64,000 nucleotides of DNA from Nocardioides pantholopis (GTDB lineage: Bacteria; Actinomycetota; Actinomycetes; Propionibacteriales; Nocardioidaceae). Below are positions 50,241 through 58,662 of the stretch, piece by piece. How positions within the stretch are numbered: position 1 is the first letter of the stretch; the number at the start of each line of letters is the position of its first letter. The position numbers and the translations under genes are program-made. The DNA is taken from positions 2,977,501 through 3,041,500 of the forward strand of contig NZ_CP033324.1 in NCBI RefSeq assembly GCF_003710085.1. Direction: 5' to 3'. The notes beneath the pieces were generated by a model, which was not told the origin of the DNA, did no database searches, and saw nothing but the letters and a program-made list of their open reading frames with translations.

Positions 50241-50460
50241 GGTGACGCTCCTAGTCAGGTGCTGGCTGGGTACGGCGGGTGCTGGCCTGGGTGCTGCCGG
50301 TGCAGCCCGGATCGTACGGCGCGGGCGACCGCCCAGACGTTACCCATCGGTACGCGAATCCGCGCCGTGACGTGCTTCACACGGGCGGCCCGCGGGCGGG
50401 CCGCGGGCGGATGGCCGCGCGGGGCACCGGCCGGCGCGGTGTCTGCCGGCAGCGGGCCGG

Positions 50461-50466
50461 TAGGGT
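50461..50466 (+). promoter_or_regulatory. Putative -10 element (TAGGGT) of the leaderless GT2 gene
   Basis: TAGGGT followed by 7 bases and the GTG at 50474, with no ribosome-binding site. Same hexamer as at 34387-34392. Confidence 0.6.
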
Positions 50467-50473
50467 GCCGGTC

Positions 50474-51319
50474 GTGTCCACCCCCGCCGATCCCGCGCGC
50501 CCCCACGGTCGCGTCCTGGTGATCGTGCCGGCCTGGAACGAGCAGGACTCGGTGGCCGCGACGATCGCCGAGGTACGCGCCACCAACCCCTCCGTCGACG
50601 TCCTCGTCGTCGACGACGGCTCCACCGACGCGACCGCGACGGTCGCGGAGGCGGCCGGGGCGCTGGTGTGCCGGCTGCCGTTCAACCTCGGCGTCGGCGG
50701 CGCGATGCGCGCCGGCTACCGGTTCGCGCTGCGTCACCACTACGACGTCGCGGTCCAGATCGACGCCGACGGCCAGCACGACCCCCGCTACCTGCCGACG
50801 CTGCTGGACCACCTCGAGCACGCCGACCTCGTCATCGGCGCCCGGTTCGCCGGCGAGGGCGCCCCGTACCGGGTCTCGCTGCTGCGCGGCGTGGCGATGA
50901 AGGTCCTGGCCCGCACCCTGTCCCGGATGGCCCGGACCCGCCTCACCGACGTGACCAGCGGGTTTCGGGTCGCGAACCGGCGCGCGGCCACGCTCTTCGC
51001 CGCCCACTACCCGGCCGAGTACCTCGGGGACACCGTCGAGTCGACGGTCATCGCACTGCGGGCCGGCTGCACCGTCACCCAGGTGCCGGTGCAGATGCGC
51101 CCGCGCCAGGCGGGGACGGCCAGCCAGACCCCGGTGCAGGCGGCTGTCTACCTGTCCCGGGCCGTGGTCGCGCTCGGTCTCGCCCTGGTCCGCAAGTGGC
51201 CGAACATCGACAGCTCGCACGACGCGCTGCCGAGCCCGCCCGGCGGCGTACCCGTCGTCGAGGCCGCCGGCTCGTCCGATCCGGCCCGGCCGTCCGCATC
51301 CGAGGGAGGCCGCCCATGA
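50474..51319 (+). CDS. Family 2 glycosyltransferase (dolichol-phosphate-mannose-synthase-like)
   Basis: A 281-residue GT-A enzyme: VLVIVPAWNEQDSVAATI, VLVVDDGSTDATA, RLPFNLGVGGAMRAGYRFA, the metal motif QIDADGQHDP, DLVIGARFAGEG and DVTSGFRVANRRA. The length and order match soluble DPM-like transferases that put a sugar onto polyprenyl phosphate or act in surface-glycan synthesis. The GTG at 50474 is chosen because of the TAGGGT -10 signal. Its stop overlaps the DUF2304 gene (ATGA), the common partner of this GT2 class. Confidence 0.92.
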   Translation: MSTPADPARPHGRVLVIVPAWNEQDSVAATIAEVRATNPSVDVLVVDDGSTDATATVAEAAGALVCRLPFNLGVGGAMRAGYRFALRHHYDVAVQIDADGQHDPRYLPTLLDHLEHADLVIGARFAGEGAPYRVSLLRGVAMKVLARTLSRMARTRLTDVTSGFRVANRRAATLFAAHYPAEYLGDTVESTVIALRAGCTVTQVPVQMRPRQAGTASQTPVQAAVYLSRAVVALGLALVRKWPNIDSSHDALPSPPGGVPVVEAAGSSDPARPSASEGGRP

Positions 51320-51714
51320 GGTCGAGCATCGTCCTGGGCCTGCTCGGCTCCGTCGTGGTGCTGGTGGCGCTCTTCGAGCTGCTGCGCCGCCACCGGATCC
51401 GGGAGAAGTACGCAGTGCTCTGGTTCGTGGTCGCGCTCGGCGTGATCACGCTCGCGGTCTTCCCCAGCCTGCTCACCGGGGTCGCCGAGCTGATCGGCGT
51501 GGAGGTGCCGGCGAACCTGCTCTTCTTCGCCGCCAGCCTGGTGCTGCTGCTGATCACGCTCCAGCACAGCTATGAGCTCGGGCGCCTGGAGGAGAAGACC
51601 CGGGTGCTGGCCGAGGAGGTCGCGCTGCTGCGCCTGGAGATCTCCTCCCCCGCACCTCAGCGCGGCCCGGACCCGGCCGACCCGGGCGACGGCCCCGAGC
51701 GCCCCGGCGCCTGA
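51316..51714 (+). CDS. DUF2304 membrane protein
   Basis: A 132-residue protein with three hydrophobic segments (about 4-22, 34-52, 66-84), REKYAVLWFVVAL and HSYELGRLEEKTRVLAEEVALLRLE, a cytoplasmic coiled-coil-like helix after the last segment, as in DUF2304 proteins next to GT2 genes. It likely anchors or assists the glycosyltransferase at the membrane. The ATG is coupled to the GT2 stop. The 3' end contributes one arm of a hairpin shared with the convergent gene. Confidence 0.9.
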   Translation: MRSSIVLGLLGSVVVLVALFELLRRHRIREKYAVLWFVVALGVITLAVFPSLLTGVAELIGVEVPANLLFFAASLVLLLITLQHSYELGRLEEKTRVLAEEVALLRLEISSPAPQRGPDPADPGDGPERPGA

Positions 51715-51735
51715 CCCGCGACGCCCGCGCCGGGG
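51702..51735. terminator. Hairpin spanning the DUF2304 stop codon
   Basis: CCCCGGCGC (51702-51710, still coding) pairs with GCGCCGGGG (51727-51735). The hairpin lies across the gap between convergent genes and can serve both. Confidence 0.65.
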
Positions 51736-51736
51736 G

Positions 51737-53689
51737 TCAGCCCTCCTGGTGGGCCGGGTAGACCACGTCGGCGATCACCAGCGGGTGGTCGCTGATCGAG
51801 CCGAACGTGGACCGGTCGATGTACTGGCCGGTGAAGGTGAGCTCCTGGGAGCCGAAGATCCAGTCGACCGGGCCGTGCCGCGGCGGCGAGCAGCCCGGGC
51901 CGGAGCTGCCGCCGGCCGAGGACGACAGCAGCCCGGTGGCGGTCATGCCGCAGAACGCGGAGTCCCGCTCGTTGAAGTCGCCGGCGAGCAGCAGCGGAGC
52001 CTGGGTGGCCTCGAGCTGGCTGGTGATGAACGCGAGCTCGGTGGCCCGGGCCCGTTCGCGGGCGCCCTGCTGGTCGCCCTGCTTCGCCGTCGACGCCGGG
52101 TTGTGCACGCCCATCACCGACACGGTGGCGCCGGTGTCGAGGTGGCGCAGCAGCACCACCGGCATGTGCAGGGTGCGCTCCCAGGCCACCTGGACCTCGG
52201 TGGTGTCGACCAGCTCCCAGGTGTCGCTGCGCCAGGCGATCGCGTTGCCACCGGTGCTCCCCGAGCGGCGGAACGTGTCGTTGGGGGTGGCCCGGTGCAG
52301 GCCCCAGTCCCCGTCGCCGGTGACCACGCCGGCCTGCTCGGACTCGAACTCGTTGAGCACCACGACCGAGACCTGCTGCCGCTCCAGGAGCGCCAGCGCC
52401 TGGGCCATCCGGGTGGTCCCGGCGGCGTAGCCCTTCTTCGAGCCGCCGGGTGCGGTCAGGTGGTGGCCGAGGACGTTGAAGGAGGCGGCGCGGAAGATCG
52501 TCTCCGGGACCGTCGTGGCGGTCGGCGCCGGCGGCCGGGGGCGGACCGTGGCGGGCGCGCCCGGCGCGGCAGCACCGCCGCCGGCGCCGCGCACCGTCGT
52601 ACTGCCCAGCAGGTGGCGCAGCAGTGGGAGGCCGGCGAGCTCGACGCCGTCCTGGCGTCGCAGCGCCAGCCCCAGGGCGCAGCGCTCGACGTCGCCGAGG
52701 TCGCCCACCTCGGCGATCGGCTGCCCGACCACCACCACGTCGCCGGTCTTCACGCTGGGCTGCTGGACGTGGGAGTACCAGACCGACTCCGCCCCCGAGC
52801 GCACCTCGACCAGCCAGCGACCCGCGGCGGCCGGGCTGTCGGCGACCCGCACCCGGCCCGCGGTGGCCGCCAGCACGGGGGTGCCGCAGGAGGCCTCGAA
52901 CAGGGTGGCGGCCGCCGGGCGACCGGGCTCCGGCTGGGCGGACCTCCCGGGAGTCTCGGACGGCGTCGGCGCGGCGGGCGGCTCGGTGCCCGGAGCCGCC
53001 GTCGGCGCCGCGGTGATCGTCCCGGGGGCCGCGGGAGTCACCGGAGCTCCTGCGTTGCGCACCAGGTAGCCGGTGCCCTCGGGCAGCGGCAGGCCCCGCT
53101 CCTCGCCCGCCGAGGACCGGCAGGACGCGGGGGTCAGGGCCCCGGTGGCCGTGCGGGCGGTGACCGAGGCGGGGCTGCGCCCGGTGGCGCCGGCCAGGGC
53201 GACCAGCGCCGAGGCCCAGGCGGACTCGTAGGCGAACGGGTCGGGTCCCTTGAGGACCCGGTGGATCGCGAGCGTCGGCGGCAGCGAGGTCCAGTCGTCG
53301 ATGCGGACCAGGCGCCGGTAGAACGACGCGGCCTCGTCGTCGTCGGAGGGGTCGTCGGAGGAGTCCCCGGAGAGGCCGCCGGCGAGATGGGCGGCCACGG
53401 CGAGCGCCTGCGCCCGGGCCGGTACGCCGAGCGCCTGGCCGCGCGCGGCGACCGCGCGGACGCCCCGCTGCTCGCGGTCGGCATCCCGCCCGCGCACCCG
53501 CAGGGCGGGGGCCGGGGCGGCCCGGGCGCAGGTCACCTCGTAGACGCCCGCGTCCTGGGCCGGCTCGGCGACCGCGGCCGGATGTCCGGCGCCCGGCCCG
53601 GCCAGCGGCCCGACCAGCGCGGCCGTCGCCACCAGCCCGGCCAGCCCCGCCAGCCCGGAGGCCGGGGTCCTGCGGCTCCACCTGTTCAT
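51737..53689 (-). CDS. Secreted fusion of a degenerate M23-like domain and an EEP hydrolase
   Basis: A 650-residue exoprotein with a signal peptide, an N-terminal region of unknown fold (60-200), a proline/threonine linker, then an M23/LytM-like beta domain with GTPVLAATAGRVRVADSPA, VWYSHVQQPSVKTGDVV and GQPIAEVGDLG. Here the expected HLHFE-type zinc motif reads CALGLALRR, so the metal site looks lost and it may only bind cell wall. After another linker an EEP domain follows: FRAASFNVLGHH, VVVLNEFESEQ (metal-binding Glu), VMGVHNPAS, LLAGDFNERDSAFC and ISDHPLVIA, with all expected catalytic residues. It could hydrolyse extracellular nucleic acid, phospholipid or another phosphodiester. Its stop lies 22 bases from the DUF2304 stop. 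Confidence 0.85.
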   Translation of the reverse strand: MNRWSRRTPASGLAGLAGLVATAALVGPLAGPGAGHPAAVAEPAQDAGVYEVTCARAAPAPALRVRGRDADREQRGVRAVAARGQALGVPARAQALAVAAHLAGGLSGDSSDDPSDDDEAASFYRRLVRIDDWTSLPPTLAIHRVLKGPDPFAYESAWASALVALAGATGRSPASVTARTATGALTPASCRSSAGEERGLPLPEGTGYLVRNAGAPVTPAAPGTITAAPTAAPGTEPPAAPTPSETPGRSAQPEPGRPAAATLFEASCGTPVLAATAGRVRVADSPAAAGRWLVEVRSGAESVWYSHVQQPSVKTGDVVVVGQPIAEVGDLGDVERCALGLALRRQDGVELAGLPLLRHLLGSTTVRGAGGGAAAPGAPATVRPRPPAPTATTVPETIFRAASFNVLGHHLTAPGGSKKGYAAGTTRMAQALALLERQQVSVVVLNEFESEQAGVVTGDGDWGLHRATPNDTFRRSGSTGGNAIAWRSDTWELVDTTEVQVAWERTLHMPVVLLRHLDTGATVSVMGVHNPASTAKQGDQQGARERARATELAFITSQLEATQAPLLLAGDFNERDSAFCGMTATGLLSSSAGGSSGPGCSPPRHGPVDWIFGSQELTFTGQYIDRSTFGSISDHPLVIADVVYPAHQEG

Positions 53690-54201
53690 CCGAACATCGA
53701 CCTCGTCTCCGGGAACACGATCCGGTGCGCCTGCCAGCGCTCCTCCAGGGTGCGGGAGACGTCGACGCCGAACCGGCCCGCGCCGGTCGTGAACCAGACC
53801 GTCCCGCTGCTCCCGCGCTCGTCGAGGTCGACCTCCTCGACCTCGGGGTCGCCCAGGACCGGCACCGACGCGGGGTCGGTGTGGGCGTAGGCCTCGCGGG
53901 CGCCCGGGCTCAGGTGCTCGCGCAGCGCCGACCACCACTCGGTGTAGCCGACGTCCGGGCGACTCCACTCCAGCAGCACGATCTGGGCGAACCGGGCGGC
54001 GTCGTCCTCGGCCTCCGAGCGCTCGGTGCCGGCGGAGGACGACGCGCTGCCGGGGCCAGGCGTCGGCCGGTCGGTCCCGGCCTCCGGGGAGTCGCCGCCG
54101 AAGACGCCGGTCAGCGCGAGCAGGAGCAGCACGACCGCGACGCCGATCAGCGCGACGACGCCGATCGTCGCGCGGTCCTCGGCCGAGCGCCGGCCGGTCA
54201 T
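53686..54201 (-). CDS. Membrane-anchored protein of unknown function
   Basis: A 171-residue protein with a short cytoplasmic N-terminus (MTGRRSAEDRA), one membrane helix (IGVVALIGVAVVLLLLALTGVF), a serine/proline/glutamate linker, and a soluble extracytoplasmic part with LLEWSRPDVGYTEWWSALREHLSPGAREAYAHTDPASVP, a domain often seen in actinobacterial conjugation-type or lipoprotein-like accessory proteins; I do not assign it. It overlaps the EEP gene after it (ATGA) and the sulfotransferase-like gene before it, so all three are translated from one message. ATG at 54201 chosen over the GTG/ATG at 54231. Confidence 0.7.
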   Translation of the reverse strand: MTGRRSAEDRATIGVVALIGVAVVLLLLALTGVFGGDSPEAGTDRPTPGPGSASSSAGTERSEAEDDAARFAQIVLLEWSRPDVGYTEWWSALREHLSPGAREAYAHTDPASVPVLGDPEVEEVDLDERGSSGTVWFTTGAGRFGVDVSRTLEERWQAHRIVFPETRSMFG

Positions 54202-55397
54202 CGCCGGCCCGCTCCGAGGCGCCGGCTCCACCGGTTGCGGGGACGCTCCGACTCCTCACGCAGCCGGCTGTTCTCCCGACGCAGCCGTTGCACCTCGGTG
54301 AGCAGCTCGGCCGTGGCGTCCAGGGAGACCTCGAGCAGCTCGCCGGTCCGGGGCCGCTGCGCGCCGGGGTCCTCGGTGCGCGGCGGCGGCACGAGCTCGT
54401 CCAGGTCGCCGACCACCGGGTAGCCGCGCCCGGCCAGCTCGTCGCGCCAGGCGGCCCCGAGCTCGCGGACGCGCTCGTCGTACGCCGGCGGCAGCACGAC
54501 CTTCGCCCCGCCCTGGCCGCGCAGGAAGGTGCCGGCGTAGAGGCGCTTGACCACGTCGCCGTACCCGAGCACGTCCTCGCGGCGCACGAGGCGCTGGTTG
54601 ACCCGGCGCAGCACCTCGGTCTGGGCCCGACCCAGGGAGTGGTTGACCGAGGCCTCCGGGAGCGTCACCGGAACGCCGGCGAGCCCGGCGACCTCGGCGA
54701 AGCGGCGCCACAGCAGGTCGCGGGGAGCGCCCGGGGGCGGGCAGGTGATGACGTGCACGCGCTCGACCCCCACGGCGGTGGCCCAGCGGTCCAGGACGGC
54801 CGGCAGGTCCTGGGCGCGCCAGAACCGGCGGCCGGTCCGTCCGGTCCCGGCCCGGTCGCCCGCGACCGCGTCGTCCTCGTCCGGTTCGACCGGCTCGCCC
54901 GGCTCGTCCGGCTCCTCCGGTCCGTCGGGGACGGGGCCCAGCACCGAGCGCAGGAACGCCGGGTAGCTGGTGCGGCGCCCGTGCTTGACGCTCTCCTGCC
55001 ACTCCGCGGGCAGCTGCCGGGCCAGGTCGCGGGCGCTCACGACGACGTCGACGCGCACCCCCTCCAGGTCGGCGAGGATCCGGCGGATCTGGTCGGGGCT
55101 GGCCAGGCACAGCGTCTCGCTGCTCAGCACGACGGTGCCCGGCCGGCGGCGTACGCCGGCCACGATCTGCTCCCAGGCCTGCTCGGCGGCCTGCTCGGAG
55201 CGGCCCCAGCTGCGGACCCGGTCGGTGACGTGCAGGACGCCGAGGAACACCTGGTGGCGGGTCACATCGGGCAGCCGCACGCCGTGGCCGGCGAGCGTGT
55301 CGGCGTTGTCCCGGAGCACGCTCTGGACGAACGAGGTGCCGGTCTTCGGCAGACCGATGTGCAGGATGACCCGCTGCTCGCCCACGGTGTCCCCCAC
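54198..55397 (-). CDS. Sulfotransferase-like protein A
   Basis: A 399-residue P-loop protein beginning with the 5'-phosphosulfate loop HIGLPKTGTSFVQSVLRDN and continuing with VVLSSETLCLASP, VVVSARDLARQLPAEWQESVKHG (the 3'-phosphate region of PAPS sulfotransferases, with Arg and Ser) and WRRFAEVAGL. An acidic repeat (EEPDEPGEPVEPDEDD) is inserted near residue 165, and the C-terminus is a coiled coil. It probably transfers sulfate to a surface glycan. It is paralogous to the protein at 60528-61670, sharing NHSLGRAQTEVLRRVNQ-type residues with it. GTG start at 55397; others nearby are possible. Confidence 0.82.
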   Translation of the reverse strand: MGDTVGEQRVILHIGLPKTGTSFVQSVLRDNADTLAGHGVRLPDVTRHQVFLGVLHVTDRVRSWGRSEQAAEQAWEQIVAGVRRRPGTVVLSSETLCLASPDQIRRILADLEGVRVDVVVSARDLARQLPAEWQESVKHGRRTSYPAFLRSVLGPVPDGPEEPDEPGEPVEPDEDDAVAGDRAGTGRTGRRFWRAQDLPAVLDRWATAVGVERVHVITCPPPGAPRDLLWRRFAEVAGLAGVPVTLPEASVNHSLGRAQTEVLRRVNQRLVRREDVLGYGDVVKRLYAGTFLRGQGGAKVVLPPAYDERVRELGAAWRDELAGRGYPVVGDLDELVPPPRTEDPGAQRPRTGELLEVSLDATAELLTEVQRLRRENSRLREESERPRNRWSRRLGAGRR

Positions 55398-55482
55398 GGG
55401 TGTCCTTTCGTGTCCTGAGGTGCTGCTCGCGACGGTACGTTCCCGGACGCCGCGCCCAGCCTAACGGGGTAACACAGCCCGA

Positions 55483-57531
55483 TCAGCCGTCGGAGCGGTC
55501 CTCGCGGGGCAGGCAGGTCAACGACCCGACCTGCTCCTCCGGGCCGTAGCCGGCCTGCTCGAACAGCTCCACGACCCGGTCCCGGTAGGGGGTCTCACCG
55601 GTGCAGGCGAGGCTCACGTCGAGCTGGTCCAGCGCCTTGTCGACCGCGCGGGCCGACGGGAACGGCGGCTTGCCAGCGGCCACGCCGGAGAGCAGCTTGC
55701 GGGCCTTCCGGCTGGCGGCCGGCTCCTCGATGTTGCCCACGAACCAGTCGCGCGGCACCACCGGGAACGCCTCGGTGGTGTACATCGTCATCACCTTCAT
55801 CCGCCGCGGGGGCAGCAGCACCACACCCTCCATGCCGCGCTCGTCGAGCGCGCGGACGTCGTCGAGCGCCTCGAGGTCGAGCTTCCACACCGGCCCGTCC
55901 TCGACGGTGACCGGCCCGCCGTGCCCGGTGTGGCTCCAGATCGGGCGGCCCCCGAACGCCAGGCCGAGGACCACCACCGCGACGCCGGCGACGGCCACCG
56001 CGCGCACCAGCGCGGGCCGGACCGCCCGCGGCGTGGCCCACGGCAGGGTCACCAGGAGCCCGACCAGGACCGGGACCGGCGCGACGTACAGCATCCGCCA
56101 CAGGATCGGGCCGGAGCCGGTCACGAGGTTGACCAGGCCGAGGATCCCCGGCGCGTAGACCACGACGGCGGCCAGCACCGAGGCAGCGGCCAGGGCGGTG
56201 GCCGCGCCGCGGGCGGCGAGCGCCGGCGCCAGGGCCAGCGCGACCAGGCTCAGCGCCACCATCGGCGCGAGGTCGCCCAGCATCCGCACGAAGCTGTCGT
56301 AGGCACTGAGCGGCACCGGGTCCTTGCCGCCGACCTCGCTGGAGAACACCACGACGGCCAGGCCGCTGACGATCGGGCCGAGCACCATCAGGCCGCCGCC
56401 GAGGGCCAGCGGCCGCGAGCGCAGCACCACGGCGGCCAGCAGCGCCGCCGCGAACATCAGCGGGGCCCACACCATCGCGGTCGGGGTCAGCCCGAAGAAC
56501 GCGACGCCGGCGGCGAGCAGCAGGAGCAGGAGGCGCCGGCGCTCCCCCGCGTCGCGGGTGCCGGCGAGGTCGGTGAGGTAGGCCCAGATCAGCGGCATCA
56601 GGATGGCGACGGCCAGCACCTTGCCCTGCCAGATCCGCACGATCCAGAAGTTGCCGAGCATCGAGTCCCCGCTGAGCAGCAGGAACGCCACGGCCGCCAG
56701 CAGCGCCAGCAGCTGGCGCCGCGGAGCCCAGGCCCGGACCAGGCGCCACAGCGCCCACACGGAGAGGGCGCTCGCGACCGGGGTCACCAGCAGGTACGCC
56801 ACCGTGCCGGTCTCGAGCCGGAGCAGGTGCGCGAGCACGCCGATCAGGCCCTCGATCGAGGCGACCGGGATGCCGCCGCCGTACGGCGTGTTGAACACCT
56901 CGGGGCTGAACATCGTGTCCCGGGTCGCCGCGTTGCCCTGCTCGGCGATCCACACCGAGCGGTTCATGTAGTACGGGTCGTCGGTGTCGCCGAGGTGCAC
57001 GAACAGGCTCAGCACCGCGACTCCGGCGGCGACCGCGAGCACGGTCAGGTCGGCGCGGGCGCCCGGGCCGGCGCCCACGGCCTCGCGGGCGCTGCGGCGC
57101 AGCTCGACGCGGCCGGAGATCCAGGCCCAGCAGGCGAGGCTGGCGGCGGCGACGACCGTCGCCAGCCAGGTGGGCCAGAAGAGGCCCGGACGCCACAGCA
57201 GGCCGCCGAGCAGGGCCCCGGCCGCGGCGACCAGGCCGACGACCAGCAGCGCCCGCGCCGCGGAGGCCAGGGAGCCGGGCCGGGCGTCGCCGGAGTCCAG
57301 GCCCGGGTCGAGGTCCGGCTCCGGGCCGGCTGCCGGCTCCGCGCCACGCCCGGGCGCTCGCAGCGCGCGCCGGACCTGCCAGACCAGGATCGCCAGCGTG
57401 GCCACCAGCCAGATCCAGCCGCTCGGCCACAGCGACCACTGGGTGGGCAGACCCAGGCAGTACAACAGCGTCCAGAGCGCGAAGGAGAGGACGGCGCTGT
57501 CGAGGACGGCGTCGACGGTACGTCGGATCAT
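55483..57531 (-). CDS. Polytopic membrane protein, glycosyltransferase-like (DUF6541-type)
   Basis: A 682-residue protein with about 13 membrane helices. An early GDTDDPYYMNRSVWIAE motif and a following FSPEVFNTPYGGG loop resemble GT-C-type glycosyltransferases and DUF6541-like proteins, where acidic residues in the first extracellular loop are catalytic. A soluble C-terminal domain (570-682) has VVPRDWFVGNIEEPA and two cysteines. It may transfer a lipid-linked sugar on the outer face of the membrane. ATG at 57531, divergent from GT2 at 57616; the sulfotransferase A gene follows after 85 bases in the same direction. Confidence 0.75.
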   Translation of the reverse strand: MIRRTVDAVLDSAVLSFALWTLLYCLGLPTQWSLWPSGWIWLVATLAILVWQVRRALRAPGRGAEPAAGPEPDLDPGLDSGDARPGSLASAARALLVVGLVAAAGALLGGLLWRPGLFWPTWLATVVAAASLACWAWISGRVELRRSAREAVGAGPGARADLTVLAVAAGVAVLSLFVHLGDTDDPYYMNRSVWIAEQGNAATRDTMFSPEVFNTPYGGGIPVASIEGLIGVLAHLLRLETGTVAYLLVTPVASALSVWALWRLVRAWAPRRQLLALLAAVAFLLLSGDSMLGNFWIVRIWQGKVLAVAILMPLIWAYLTDLAGTRDAGERRRLLLLLLAAGVAFFGLTPTAMVWAPLMFAAALLAAVVLRSRPLALGGGLMVLGPIVSGLAVVVFSSEVGGKDPVPLSAYDSFVRMLGDLAPMVALSLVALALAPALAARGAATALAAASVLAAVVVYAPGILGLVNLVTGSGPILWRMLYVAPVPVLVGLLVTLPWATPRAVRPALVRAVAVAGVAVVVLGLAFGGRPIWSHTGHGGPVTVEDGPVWKLDLEALDDVRALDERGMEGVVLLPPRRMKVMTMYTTEAFPVVPRDWFVGNIEEPAASRKARKLLSGVAAGKPPFPSARAVDKALDQLDVSLACTGETPYRDRVVELFEQAGYGPEEQVGSLTCLPREDRSDG

Positions 57532-57602
57532 CGCGGAGGTTGGTCCACTTCCTGGTCGGTCCCGGGCGGGGTCCGGCGGCGCGGCGCGCAACCGGGCGCG
57601 CC

Positions 57603-57608
57603 TACTAT
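57603..57608 (+). promoter_or_regulatory. Putative -10 element (TACTAT) of the right-arm glycan operon
   Basis: TACTAT followed by 7 bases and the ATG at 57616. No Shine-Dalgarno is seen, which fits a leaderless transcript starting at this ATG. Confidence 0.55.
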
Positions 57609-57615
57609 GTCAGCC

Positions 57616-58662
57616 ATGCCGAGCGTCAGTGCGATCGTCCTGGCGTGGCGCGACGAACCCGTCCTGGAGGAAGCCGTCCACGCCCTCCTCGCCTCGACGG
57701 CCGACGGGACCGGTCTGGCCGGTGGTCTGGACGTCGACGTCGTCGTCGTCGACAACGGCTGCACCTCCGAGGCCGTGCGCAACCTCGCCGACCTGCCCGG
57801 GGTGAGCGTGGTGGACCCCGGGGAGAACCTCGGCTTCGCGGCCGGGTGCAACCGCGGGGCCCGCACGGCCCGCGGCGAGTACCTCGCCTTCGTCAACGGC
57901 GACGCCGTGGTCCGACCCGACGCGCTGGCCCGGATGGTGCTGGCCGCGCAGGCCGAGGACGTCGGGCTGGTGACCGCCTCGGTGCGCCTCTACGACGACC
58001 CCGAGACCATCAACTCCGCTGGCAACCCGGTCCACTACCTCGGGCTCAGCTGGGCCGGCGGGCTCGGCGAGCCCGCGGCGGCGCACGCCCGGCCGGCGGA
58101 CGTCGCGTCGGCGTCCGGGGCCGCCACGGTGTGCCGGGCCGACCGGTTCGCGGCCCTGGACGGCTTCTGCGAGCCGATGTTCGCCTACTGCGAGGACACC
58201 GAGCTCAGCCTGCGCTCCTGGCAGCGCGGCTGGCGGGTCGTCTACGAGCCCACCGCCGTCGTCACGCACCGCTACGAGTTCAGCCGCAACCCCCAGAAGC
58301 TCTACCTGGTCGAGCGCAACCGCCTGATCCTGGTGCTGACCGTCTTCCCCCGCCGCCTGCTCGCCGTCGTGGCGGCACCCCTGCTGGCCCTGGAGGTGGC
58401 GATGCTCGCGATGTCGGCGCGCGACGGCTGGTGGCGCCAGAAGGTCGCCGGCTGGCGGTGGCTGCTGGCGAACGCCGGGACGCTGCGCGAGCGCCGCCGC
58501 TGGGTCCAGGCCCAGCGCCGCGACGACCACGGCTTCACCGGTTTGCTCACCGGCGATGTCACCCCGGGGGTCGACGGACTGTCGATCCCCCCGGTCCTGC
58601 GCCGGCTCTCGGTCGCGTTCTGGTCCCTCGCCCGCCGGACCGTCCGCGAGGTGAGCCCGTGA
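57616..58662 (+). CDS. Family 2 glycosyltransferase, rhamnosyl/WcaA-like
   Basis: A 348-residue GT-A enzyme with SAIVLAWRDEP, VDVVVVDNGCTSEAVRN, GENLGFAAGCNRGA, LAFVNGDAVVRPDALA, ASGAATVCRADRFAALDGF and FAYCEDTELSLRSWQRGWR, as in rhamnosyltransferases and other GT2 enzymes that use dTDP-sugars. A hydrophobic segment near residue 250 (LLAVVAAPLLALEVAMLAM) could anchor it. The end is WTVRE-like and overlaps the next gene by GTGA. The ATG at 57616 was preferred over 57607 because of the TACTAT signal. Confidence 0.92.
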   Translation: MPSVSAIVLAWRDEPVLEEAVHALLASTADGTGLAGGLDVDVVVVDNGCTSEAVRNLADLPGVSVVDPGENLGFAAGCNRGARTARGEYLAFVNGDAVVRPDALARMVLAAQAEDVGLVTASVRLYDDPETINSAGNPVHYLGLSWAGGLGEPAAAHARPADVASASGAATVCRADRFAALDGFCEPMFAYCEDTELSLRSWQRGWRVVYEPTAVVTHRYEFSRNPQKLYLVERNRLILVLTVFPRRLLAVVAAPLLALEVAMLAMSARDGWWRQKVAGWRWLLANAGTLRERRRWVQAQRRDDHGFTGLLTGDVTPGVDGLSIPPVLRRLSVAFWSLARRTVREVSP

